From positions 645,153 to 709,152 of the forward strand of contig CM061227.1 in the NCBI GenBank assembly GCA_030844895.1: a stretch of 64,000 nt of DNA, read 5' to 3'. The notes below the pieces were generated by a model. It was not told the DNA's origin. It did not search any database and was given only the letters and a program-made list of their open reading frames with translations. Positions 1 through 12,200 of this stretch are shown piece by piece (within the stretch, counting starts at the first letter, position 1; the number at the start of each line of letters is the position of its first letter). The position numbers and the translations under genes are program-made. The DNA is from Ambrosia x helenae. Lineage: Eukaryota > Streptophyta > Magnoliopsida > Asterales > Asteraceae.

Positions 1-207
1 CTGGTTGATCATGGAGCAGAAGAGGAAGGTGGGTTATTTCGTGTTACCAGTGTTTTATAAAGTGGATCCTTCTGATGTAAGAAATCAGAGAGGAAGTTAC
101 AGTATAGAAGCAAAAGAGGAAGGTACAAAATGGACAGAGGATAATGTGAAACGGTGGAAGGCAGCCCTAACAGAGGTGGCTAATTTGAAGGGAATGGTTG
201 TTTCTGG
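1..207 (+). CDS. TIR domain exon, 3' part (copy 1)
   Basis: The peptide reads WLIMEQKRKVGYFVLPVFYK at its start and matches residues from about 91 onward of copy 2, differing at only a few residues. It covers the second half of the TIR fold, including the FYKVDPSDVR block typical of plant TIRs. The donor is TCTGG^GTATG, leaving two bases of a glycine codon completed by the first base of the next exon. The SRWCLDEL segment with the catalytic glutamate lies outside the window, so catalytic competence of this copy cannot be judged. Confidence 0.9.
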
Positions 208-3200
208 GTATGCTTCATTCTCTCTCTTGTTAATTCTTCAATATATGTTTGATTTTTGATTTAAAACAATGAGTGACAACTAGGGGCGCAAACGAGCCGA
301 GCCAAGATTGAGCTGGCTCGGGCTCGAAAAACTTATGAGAGCTCGAGCTCGGCTCGTTTGGATATTTGTTTTCAATGCTCAAGCTCGGCTCATTAAAATT
401 TTCGGGTCTTGCTATTCAAACCCCCCAAAAAATTATTTGTACCCCTTCAATGCACTGAGCTTTGGGTAAAGCTCGGCGTATTGGGCCCACGGATGACCTC
501 GTTGTCACACCAATCACTACTTTATCAGACTTTAAGTCACATCACTGAAACATCGTACTTCAAAGCGTTGAGCTTTGGCCAAAGCTCAGTGCTTTGAAGC
601 CCAAAAGCTGACAGCAACACATGGGGCCTTGGGATTGCCTCCTAAGCGCTGAGCTTTGGGCAAAGTGCATTGAAGCCCTAAGCTTAGTGCTTTGCTGCCA
701 CGTTTAAGCCCACGGGCCACTGCATTTTGCCCTAAGCTCAACGCTTAGGGCCTTTTTAAAAAAAAAAATTGTTTTAATGTTTTTATTAATTGTTTTAATT
801 AATTTTAATTCTTTTTTAAGTATTTTAACTTGTTTCCAATAAAAAAATTGTTTGATGTGTTTCGGTTCGTTTATTGCTCGTTTGTCGTTTTGAGTAGAAA
901 CATCCGAGTATGAACAACTTTTATAAATTAGTGTACGTGATACATGAACTATATAATCAATACCGTTTTTTTTATCAAAATACATATTTAGCATGTCTAA
1001 TCGATATCCTGGGTATCCGGACTCTGTTTGACGCGTTTTGGTTCGTTTATTGCTCGTTTGTGGTTTTCATTAGACATATAAATAGTTGACGAAGAACTTT
1101 CACAAATCATTGTACGTAATACATGAACTATACAATCAATACCATTTTTTTTTTATCAAAATACATATTTAGCATGTATAATAGATATCATGGGCGTCCG
1201 GACTCTGTTTGATGCGTTTTGGTTCGTTTATTTGCTCGCCCGGACTCTGTTTGACGCATTTTAATTAGTAAACTTTTTAATTATAAATAGGGGTAACTTT
1301 GCTAATTATAAATATATTTTTGAACAATGACATAACCATTTTTCATTCCCGTATCTTGTACCCAGTCGACTAACTCCTGGCGTGAAGAAAATGTCCGGTC
1401 AGTCTCATCAAACGAAACTATGATCGGGTAAGAGCCAGGAGTTAGTCGACTGGGTACAAGATACGGGAATGAAAAATGGTTATGTCATTGTTCAAAAATA
1501 TATTTATAATTAACAAAGTTACCCCTATTTATAATTAAAAAGTTAACTAATTAAAACGCGTCAAACAGAGTCCGGACGCCCAGGATATCTATTAGACATG
1601 CTAAATATGTATTTTGATAAAAAAAATGGTATTGATTCTATAGTTCATATATTACGTACAATGATTTGTGAAAGTTGTTCGTCAACAGAATATGTCTAAT
1701 GAAAACAAACCACAAACGAGCAATAAACGAACCAAAACGCGTCAAACAGAGTCCGGATACCCAGGATATCGATTAGACATGCTAAATATGTATTTTGATA
1801 AAAAAAAACGGTATTGATTGTATAGTTCATGTATCACGTACACTAATTAGTTGTTCATACTCGGATGTTTCTACTCAAAACGACAAACGAACAATAAACG
1901 AACCGAAACACATCAAACAAATTTTTTTTATTGGAAACAAGTTAAAATACTTAAAAAAGAATTAAAACAATTAAAAAAACATTAAAACAATTTTTTTTTT
2001 TAAAAAAAGGCCCTAAGCGCTAAGCTTAGGGCAAAATGCAGTGGCCCGTGGGCTTAAACGTGGCAGCAAAGCACTGAGCTTAGGGCTTCAAAGCACTGAG
2101 CTTTGCCCAAAGCTCAGCGCTTAGGAGGCAATCCCAAGGCCCCATGTACTGTTGTCAGCTTTTGTACTTCAAAGCACTGAGCTTTGGCCAAAGCTCAGCG
2201 CTTAACACCAATCCCAAGGCCCCCCACCTGATACCACCTGATGCTGTCAGCTTTTGGGTTCAAAGCACTGAGCTTTGCCCAAAGCTCAGCGCTTTAAAGG
2301 CGGCTGGGGGGTTTAAATAGACAAGGTGGGGGTACCAATAGATAGGGCCAAATTTTTTTATGCTCGAGCTTGACTCGTTTACTGTCTATTAGTTAATATA
2401 TTAAATAAAAATAAATATATAATAGGATCGAAGCTCGATAAATGAAGCTCGGCTCAGGCTCGATGAATAAACGAGCTGTGCTTTAAGCTCAAGTTCGGCT
2501 CGGGCTCGATAAGGCTCGGCTCGTTTCAAGCTTTTTACCAAGTCGAGCTCGAGTAGCTCGCGAGCTGCTTGGCTCGTTTGCACCCCAGTGACAAGCAAAA
2601 GTGAATTTATTGATCTGAATTTATTAATGTTTTATTGTCATGATTTCTGAATATATATTCAATTTCCCTGTTTTTTTGTTACAGGTATGAAACCACCATT
2701 ATTCCAAATATTATTAAAAATATTTCCTCCGAACTAAGTTTGAGAATCTGCATAACTCCAACAGGTTTAACCGGTATAGAGACTCGGACTAAAAGCATTA
2801 ATTCCTGGTTGAATAATGAGAAGCTTGATTCTCCGGTTCTAGCAATTTGCGGTATGGGAGGAGGCGGCAAGACAACACTCGCCGAATATATTTATAACTC
2901 AAACAAGCAAAACTTTGAAAGATGCAGTTTACTTAAAAATATTGAGAAGCATCCTGATGGTTTGCTTGGTGTTCAGAAGCAACTTCTCAGGGATATTTCA
3001 AGAAATAATATGGTAATATCAGATGAATATGATGGAGCTCTTAAGCTAATGAATGCCATACAAATGAATAAGGTGCTTATTGTTGTTGATGACATTGATG
3101 ACAAAGACACACTAAGCACTTTATTTGGAACAAAGGTGTTCCCTACAGAAAGCAAGATCATTATAACCACAAGGATTCTAAACATAGATGGATGGTACGG

Positions 3201-6200
3201 CTCCATATCTTGTGGGTGTCGTGTTCACAAAGTTGAATTGTTGAATGAGAATGAATCTTTGGAGCTTTTAAGTTTCCATGCCTTTGGATCCAAATTTCCT
3301 TTGAAAGGTTTCGAGGAGCTTGCATTACGGTTAGCACAATACTGTGGAGGAAATCCGCTAGCTCTTAAGGTATTGGGTTCTTCACTAAGTGTAAGGGCTC
3401 AAGACCAGTGGCAAAGAAATAACATGATAGAGATTTGGAGGAGTAAAATGAATTCACTGTATTCATCAAAAGGAGATCTTGATTGTAAAATCCAAGTTGT
3501 ACTAAAAAGGAGCTATGAATCATTGGCATATCACCATCACAGAGAGTTGTTTCTCCATATTGCTTGTTTCTTTGTTTATGATTACGCATATGAAGTGGGA
3601 GTGATGTTGGAGAATGATTATCATGCAAAATCTGGGATAATGACCCTCATTAACAGATGTCTTGTCGCCGTGGAAAGAAACAGACTTGTGATGCATAAAC
3701 TCCTTCAAGATATGGCAAGAAATATAGTCCGTGAAGAGTCCAATGATCCTGCCAAACGTAGTAGAGTATGGCAAAGTGATGAATCTTATCATTTGTTGAG
3801 TAAAGGATATGTAAGATGCTTTTTGTCTGTAGCTTTAAGATCATTTCAAATAAGCATTTTCTAATTTCATGTATTTCCTCACAGGGTTCCGAGACAATTG
3901 AAGGTCTAACACTCAACATGGCAGAGGCAAAGCAAGTGATGAAATCAGCGGTAAGTAAAATAACTAAACTAATATTTGGTATTTACCAAGAATTACATTG
4001 ATTCTCTCTATGTGATAATTGTTGTACATAAAAACTTGTAGAAAAATTTTGTGGGTCCTGCTGTCTTCTTCATCAATTTCGACCTGTTGTTTTAAATTCT
4101 TTTGTGAACGGTAGGGATATTATTGATAAAAAAACATGGATCAGCAAGATACTAGCCCGGACATACAACACACAAAACACTAAAGAATTGTTTTAATTAA
4201 ATTGGCAAATTGTTGGGTTTAATCTTGATTGTTTGGGTTAGTTTACGGGTCACAGACTAACGGGTACGGGTCAAGTAATTGTTGGATGATTTACAAGTAT
4301 GAACGCAAATCGTTAACAGAAACTGATAATCTTATTGAATAATCGATTGAATCGTATGAAAATACAAAGAAATGTGTTCTTGTGTTTTTGGATAATAATA
4401 ACTTGATAACCGTAAAAGTGAAACAATCTAAACTATATATACATAAACGAATTAGATCTAAGCGACGTGTCCTTCATCGAAGCATTGTGTCTTCTCAAAT
4501 GAACCATCGCATCTTTAAGATATGAACCGGCTTGTATAGTTGAACCGGTGTCTTGGTTTGAATATATCTAGCTTATATTATATCATCGTCCAATACCCTC
4601 CCTTAAGCTAGATTGGTAGTACATTTAACATAGTGCGTAGTCTTGTGAAGTCCTTTGGTTGTAGTGCTTTGGTGAAGATATCCGCTATTTGATCTTTCGT
4701 GTTACAGTACTTGATCTCCACGTCTTCAGTTTTGATTATATCTCTTATGAAGTGATATTTGATCCTAATATGTTTGCTCTTCCCATGATAGACTGGATCC
4801 TTTGTGAGATTGATGGTAGATTTATTATCACAATACAAAGTAATTGCTTTATTTGTGTTAAACTCTAAATCTTTTAAGATCCCTTTGAGCCATAGAGCTT
4901 GACATCCAGTGAGAGACAAAGCAATATATTCTGCTTCTGTTGATGATAATGCTACCACTTTTTGTTTCTTTGATTGCCATGAAATTGCTCCTGATCCTAT
5001 ATTGAATATATATCCTGATGTGCTTTTGCTATCATCTATATTTCCTGCATAGTCACTATCACTAAAGCCCTTCAATTCAAATGAGTTTTTGTTGTATACG
5101 ATTCCATATTCTGAAGTGCCTTTTATATATCTCAATATATGTTTTCCTGCTTCCCAATGTGACTTCTTTGGTTGATCCATGAATCTGCTGATCTTGCTGA
5201 CTGCAAACATTATATCAGGTCTTGTATTTGTTAAATACATAAGGCTTCCAACTAAACTTCGATATAAGCTTGGGTCAATATTCTCTTCATTGCTATTCTT
5301 GATCAACTTCAATCCATATTCCATTGGAGTTGAGACTCTAATGCTATCTGCCATACGAAATCTTTCAAGTATGTCTTTAGCATACTTAGTTTGAGAAATC
5401 TTTATTGCTTCTTGATCATAGGTAACTTCCATTCCTAAGAAATAGTGTAGCTTTCCCATGTCTGTCATTTCAAACTCCCTTTTCATGGATTCTTTAAATG
5501 AGGTTATTTCTTCCATGCAGTCACTAGCAATGATTAAATCATCTATGTATAAACACACCACTAGTCTGGAGGTCTTTGTCTTCTTTAAAAACAAGGTGTG
5601 TTCAAATGTGCATCTTTTGAAGCTATTTTGTTCAAAATATTGATTGATTCTACTATACCATGCTCGTGGAGCTTGCTTCAATCCATACAGTGCTTTCTTA
5701 AGAAGGCATACCTTATTTTCATTTCCCTTTTCTATAAATCCCAGAGGCTGTTCTATAAATACTTTCTCTTTTAGTTCTCCATTCAAGAATGCAGTTTTCA
5801 CATCCATTTGGTGTAGATACCATTTATATTGAGCTGCTAAGGCAAGAACTAGTCTTACAGTCTCAAAACGGATTACTGGTGCAAATACTTCCTGATAATC
5901 TATCCCATATTTTTGTTTGTAGCCCTTGACCACTAGACGAGCTTTGTGTTTGTCTATGTTTCCATGTTCATCATATTTGGTCTTGTATATCCATTTTACT
6001 CCTATAGGTTTTTGATCCTTTGGTAAATCAACCAACTCCCAGGTTTCATTCTTTTGTATAGATTCTATTTCCCTCTTCATTGCTTCCTTCCATCTTTCGT
6101 CCTTACTAGCTTCATCATAATCAATTGGATCTGAATCAGTGTAAAGTGCAAAGTTTGCAGCTTCATGATGTCTCTGATATAAATCCCGTACTTCTGGACT

Positions 6201-9200
6201 ACTTAATGGTTGGGTTCTACTAAGAATATCTGCCATTGAACGTATTTTTAAAGGTGGACTTTGACTGGATGTTGTGGCATCTAGATTTTCATCCTCAATT
6301 TCGATTTCTTGCTCTTCCTGTCTTTCATTTTCAGATGCATTGTGTATGGGTGAGTATTCTTCATTTCTTGATGTCTGATCATGTGTATTGTTCTCATTGT
6401 TTTCCGTGTTTTCATCTTGAATCACAATATCTTCATCTTCTATTTCTTTCCAAGTTTTGTCTTCATCAAATATAACATCTCGGCTAACTATAGTTTTTCT
6501 TGTAGTTGGATTGTATAACTTATAAGCTTTACTATTCTCACTATATCCAACAAAGATGGCTCTTTCTGTTTTATCATCAAGTTTACCCCGTTTTTGTTCT
6601 GGAACATGTGCATAAGCAAGACAACCAAATATTCGTAGATTTGATACATCAGGTTTGATTCCAGTCCAAGCTTCTTCTGGAGTTTTATCACTGATACTCT
6701 TAGAAGTTGTTCGATTTAGGAGATATGTTGTGCAACTTACTGCTTCTCCCCAATATTCATTCGGGAGTTTCTTTGTCTTCAACATGCTCCTACTTAATTC
6801 CATTAAGGTTCTATTTTTACGTTCTGCAACTCCATTTTGTTGTGGTGTATAACTTGTGGTCAGTTGATGATGTATTCCATGTTCTTGTAAGAATTCTTGG
6901 AAAGTATTTCCACAATATTCTCCACCTCTGTCAGTCCTAAGATATTTTATTCTTTTGTCTGACTGATTTTCTGCTAAGGCTTTAAATACTTTGAAGAAAT
7001 GTAGTGCTTGTGATTTTTCTTTGAGGAAGTATACCCAGGTTTTTCTTGTGAAATCATCTATGAAAGTAATGAAGTATCTGCATCCTCCTATTGTCTTTGT
7101 TCTCATTGGTCCACATATGTCTGAGTGAACAAGTTGTAGTGGACTTTCTGCTCTCCATTTTGCTTGTTTGCTAAATGGTTTTCTTGCATGTTTTCCTAAA
7201 GCACATCCTTCACATACGTTTTCTGTCTTATATATCTTAGGTAACCCTTTCACTGCATGTTTGTGTTCCATTTCAATTAACGTTTCATAGTTGATGTGAC
7301 CATATCTTTGATGCCATAAGTCTGAACCGGTCTTTGTGGACGTGTATAGTACTTTTGGCAAGTCTTGATTTGGGTATAAAGGAAACATCTTGTTTTGAGT
7401 CATAGGTGTTTCTGTAATTGTCTTTCCCTCATGATTTTTTATGGTGCACATTCCTTTACCAAAAAACACATCATATCCCTTTTGCAGTAATTGTCCCACA
7501 CTAAGTAAATTGTGCCTTAATCCTTCCACATAAAATACATTTGGTATTTTATTTACTTTATCATTTACTCTTATGCATACTTCCCCACTTCCCAATACTT
7601 GTAGTCTCTTATCATCACCTGTTCTAACTTCTCTTCTATCTTTATCATTGAATGTGATGAATATATTCTTATTTCCTGTCATATGATTACTACATCCGCT
7701 GTCTAAGTACCAACAATTTTTGTCCTTATTTTCTTCCATGTTGAATATCATGAACATGGTATCTCGTTCTGAGTTATTTCCTTCTTGACACACCATTGCG
7801 GATTCTTCTTTCTCACTTTCTTCCTTATTTGGACAATTTCTAGCTATATGACCTAATCCTTGGCAGTTATAACATACAATGGGTCCGTATCGCCCTGGTC
7901 TGCCTCCTCTTCCTCTTCCTCTTCCTCTGTAGCTGTTATTATATCTATTCCCTCCTTTATTTCTTACTTGAGTCCCGTCTTGTACTTGGAATGCTTGATC
8001 GATGACGTGTGTGTCATATTGCTTAAGTCTTAATTCATGGGATTGTAATATTCCCATGAGTTCTTCAATTGATAATACTTCTAAATCTTTGGACTCTTCT
8101 ACAGCTACTACTACTGACTCATATTTTCTGGTCATACTCCGCAATATTTTCTCAACTACTCGCTTATCGCTTATATCTTCTTCATTCATCCTTAACTGGT
8201 TAACTATTGTGGTAACCCTATCAAAGTATCCTTCTATTGTTTCTGTTTCTGACATTCTTAGGATGTCAAATTCGCATCTAAGGGTTTGTAACTTTACTGT
8301 CTTTACGCGACGCTCTCCATGATATGATTTATATAATATTTCCCATGCTTCCTTAGATGATTTTGCATTTGCAATTCTTTCAAATATTGTTTCCGTTGAT
8401 GCTTGAAATAGATAATGAAGTGCCTTCTTATCTTTCTTATTTTGTTCCCTATGTTCTCTTCGTAAGGTGTCACTTGCATCATTTGGTAATTCCCTAACAC
8501 CATCCTCTACTATATTCCACAAATCTTGAGACTCTAGGAGTACTCTCATTTGGATATGCCAATGATAGTAATTTTGCCCTAACAATTTTGGAATTTGGGT
8601 TTGTATCCCTCCTTGTGTTGTCATGATTTCTTTTCTTCAAACCAAAAATATGATATTTGTTTGATAGAAAATAAATCTGGACAACTTTAGTGATTATAAT
8701 AATCGGCCGCTGGATTGGATAACTTTCTGATTGACTTTGGATGGTCAAAGGCTTTACAAACTTTTAATAATCAAATATAATCTATACGGATCCCTTTTTA
8801 AAAAAAAAATAACTTCCCGCGTGAAAGATCCCGAAGAACACAGAATCAATCCAAATCAAAATATTACTTAGTATGTTGCCTAAACTATATCTTGATTCCT
8901 ATAGAACTAACAGTGCGAGATCTTTGTAAGGGATTTATAAACAAAAACGCGTGATGATCTGAGTATGTAATACTCTGTTTCTTATGAGACGAAAAATCAA
9001 CAAACTAAATAGAGGGATCAAGGAATTTACAGACTGTTTGAATTGTGATTCGATAGGAGATCTTTGTTATGATACTATGCGCAAATTCTGTCACAGTTTT
9101 GTCAATCCTTGAATCTTTCAGAGTGATTTGACTTCGTTCCTCTGTTTTTTTGATAAAAAACCCGACGATAGATTGATGAATATGTTCGAATGATTCTTCG

Positions 9201-12200
9201 TTTCCTTGGCTCTGATACCAGTTTTGTTGGATGATTTACAAGTATGAACGCAAATCGTTAACAGAAACTGATAATCTTATTGAATAATCGATTGAATCGT
9301 ATGAAAATACAAAGAAATGTGTTCTTGTGTTTTTGGATAATAATAACTTGATAACCGTAAAAGTGAAACAATCTAAACTATATATACATAAACGAATTAG
9401 ATCTAAGCGACGTGTCCTTCATCGAAGCATTGTGTCTTCTCAAATGAACCATCGCATCTTTAAGATATGAACCGGCTTGTATAGTTGAACCGGTGTCTTG
9501 GTTTGAATATATCTAGCTTATATTATATCATCGTCCAATAGTAATAATAGGTCAGCAGTTACCTAGTCCATCGGCAGGGAAGTAGTCAAGGTTGACCGAA
9601 TTTAGTGGAGTACGTGGGTTGTGGTTGCTACAAAATAGGAGTACGTTGAAGTTCTGTTATTTGTTTGTTTCATTATAAATAGAGTGTCTAATAGTCCAAC
9701 AAATGTACCTTCTTTATTATTTACAGTGAGTTCATATAAGTTTCTTTTGTATGTGAGTTTGTGTGTGTGTTTGAGTGTGTTATTGTGTGTGTGTGTAGTG
9801 GGCCTGAACCAACACAAATGTGGCAAGAAGTAAATTAAAATCAGGATCTTAAATCTTTGGTTTGCAAACCCCACATTTAGTAAAATCATATCAGACTCTG
9901 TATGTAATTGCTTCAAATTTAGAGATAATTTGATTTAAAACCTCACTTAAATGAGTAACCTCCAACTTCAGGAATCATTTAATGATAGCTATAAAACTGA
10001 GATGGTTGTGGAATATTTTTTAGCACAATTGACATTTTAACATAGATACAAGGTATGTTATCTAATTTACATGTTAATTTTGCAGACTTTTAAAACAAGT
10101 TCCATTGTAAAAATGAAGAACCTAAAATTGCTCCTGCTTGAAGGTGTGAAACTCACTGGGTCATATGAGAATTTTCCAGATTTAATATGGTTGGGGTGGT
10201 TGAAATGTAATCTGAAAACAGTACCCTCAGGCCTATTGATGAGCTCCTTGGTGGCTATAGATATGTGTTATGGAGACTTGGAAAAGTTTGAACCACCCAC
10301 GGTATGTTAACTGTTTATCAGTTGACCTTTTAGCTTCTCAGTTTTAGGCAATCTTCATTTGAATGTACAATGATAAATTCAAATTATTATTTTTGGAGCA
10401 GGTTCTTAATTCACTCAAGCGTCTAGATCTTTCTTATTCTTACAAACTTGACAGCATCTGCAATCTACACCGACTCCCTAAACTTGAGGAGTTGTTTATG
10501 CAACATTGTACCAGTTTGACTCATGTTTGTAAAACCATAGGAGACCTTGAGAATCTTTCTTGCTTAGATTTGTCAGGTTGCACTGGACTGTGGAAGGCTT
10601 TATCGAATCAGAAGTGTGTAAATCAACTAGAAAGGCTAAAAGCTTTATGTATTTGTGGTGGAATTCCAGAACAGCCTTTGTTTGCCTTACCCCAATCATT
10701 ATCTATATTCGATTTAAGTTCAAGTCCATTTGAGATCCTTCCTAGTTACATTGACCTTAAGATGCTTCAGACGCTTTACTTGATTAGTTGCCCAAACCTC
10801 AAGTCTCTTTCATGTCTCCCAAGTACGCTAAAGACGTTGTATGTAGATTGGTGTACATCACTGGAGAGAATAACATTTCAATCAGCTCGTTTCACACTGC
10901 AGGAGATTAGTTATGAAGGTTGTTTCAAACTGCTTGAGATTGAAGGCCTTTTTAAGTTACAGCCCATAGGAAATCTTGAGGAAGCAGATCTGGAGCATAT
11001 GCAATGGATTAAGTCGTACCAAAATCATAAGGTGGACCTGGTTGGTGATGTCATTACTAAAGGGAGGACTTTTAATATCCAGGTTCTCTCTCCTCTATCT
11101 ATCTTTATTATCCAGCCAGCAAATAGTTTAATATTTGACAAAGTAGCTGAATTTTATGTGTGCAATAGATGTTGTATGAATATGGTATAAGGAGCACCTA
11201 TCTCCAAGGCATAGAGGATCAAAGCATGGCGACACATGAATATACCTCATCATCCGGATTCTTATCATTTCGCGTGCCTTCGCCTCAAAAAAATCAAAGG
11301 ATCCAAGGATTGAATGTAACCATCATATACGGATCATCGGGTGGTGAGAACAGATTTATTTGGCCTCCGTTTACCAAAATCAGTAACATAACAAAGGGTT
11401 TAACTTGGGTATACGTCCCTGTGGTGTATGGCAAACCCAACTTTGATAACGATGTTGTGTGGCTAAGCTATTGGCCATTGGGCGATATCCTTGACACTTG
11501 TGATGAAGTTCATGTGAATGTCTTATTGGATAGAGGAACGATGATAAGACAGTGTGGTGTGAGCCTTGTGTATAGGGATGATGGTGAAGTAGAAAAAGAC
11601 GAAAAGCGTGATGAAAGGATGAAAGGCGAAGAGGTGATTGGAGGAGATCTATCTTTGTTCCAGGTCACCAAAGGAGCCTACTATCTTTGCCGCATTGATT
11701 TCTTCGAGTCACAGACCCCTTATTTCTTGAAACAGTTATTTGGTGATAATATTGAGTATACAGCAGGTAACCTCCTAGCTAGTTGTTTGAATGTTTATAT
11801 ATAAATATAGTTGTTATTAAGCTGCAAATAATTATACGCACTCATACCAACACATTCTCTTAGATTCACGAAGATGGAGAACATATACTGAGGCATCATC
11901 ATTGAATCCACTGCTGAATGTTTATCAAAACCCCAATCGCCTGGTACGCATATACCTTTATTCTTCTTTTTTTTAATCAACATAATTATGGCCAATTCTT
12001 TTCATAAAAAGAGTTCTTTATTTCTGTTTCTTTTCGTAATTGTTATTTTTCTATCATAATTTATTGGTCCACTAATTTTTTGAACTTTGAGTTATTTATA
12101 TAATTATTTTAGAGAGAGAACATTTTTATACAGAGGTTGGATTTTGAATCAATAGGTCATAAGCGATTAATGACTATATATTAGTTGTCAGGCACATTAT

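Larger units (their letters stand above)
4280..9540 (-). mobile_element. Full-length Ty1/Copia retrotransposon with identical LTRs
   Basis: A 5,261-bp element read on the minus strand, flanked by the 5-bp duplication GTAAT (4275-4279 and 9541-9545). The LTRs are 316 bp each (4280-4595, 9225-9540) and identical by eye. They start TGTTGG and end CCAATA instead of CCAACA. A primer-binding site for initiator tRNA-Met lies inside the upstream LTR and a polypurine tract lies next to the downstream LTR. One intact gag-pol ORF fills the interior. Identical LTRs mean a recent insertion, and the element may be autonomous. It sits antisense in intron 3 of receptor copy 1. Confidence 0.95.
4211..9814. 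mobile_element. Solo LTR in intron 3 of copy 1, split by the nested Copia element
   Basis: Begins TGTTGGGTTT at 4211 and ends GAACCAACA at 9814, flanked by the 5-bp duplication CAAAT (4206-4210 and 9815-9819). Removing the nested element and its duplication (5,266 bp) leaves about 338 bp, a normal small LTR with a TATAAATAG box at about 9676. No internal retroelement region remains, so it is a solo LTR from recombination. It is absent from copy 2 intron 3 and so arose in copy 1 after duplication or was lost from copy 2. Confidence 0.75.

Noticed and set aside
2401..2598. Open frame on the minus strand inside the intron 1 hAT element (also 16720-16917)
   Set aside because: Made of the GAGCTCGGCTCG repeats of the element end; identical in both gene copies because the element was duplicated, not because it codes.
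5179..6940. Several plus-strand open frames across the Copia element
   Set aside because: Antisense shadows of the gag-pol ORF, without motifs.
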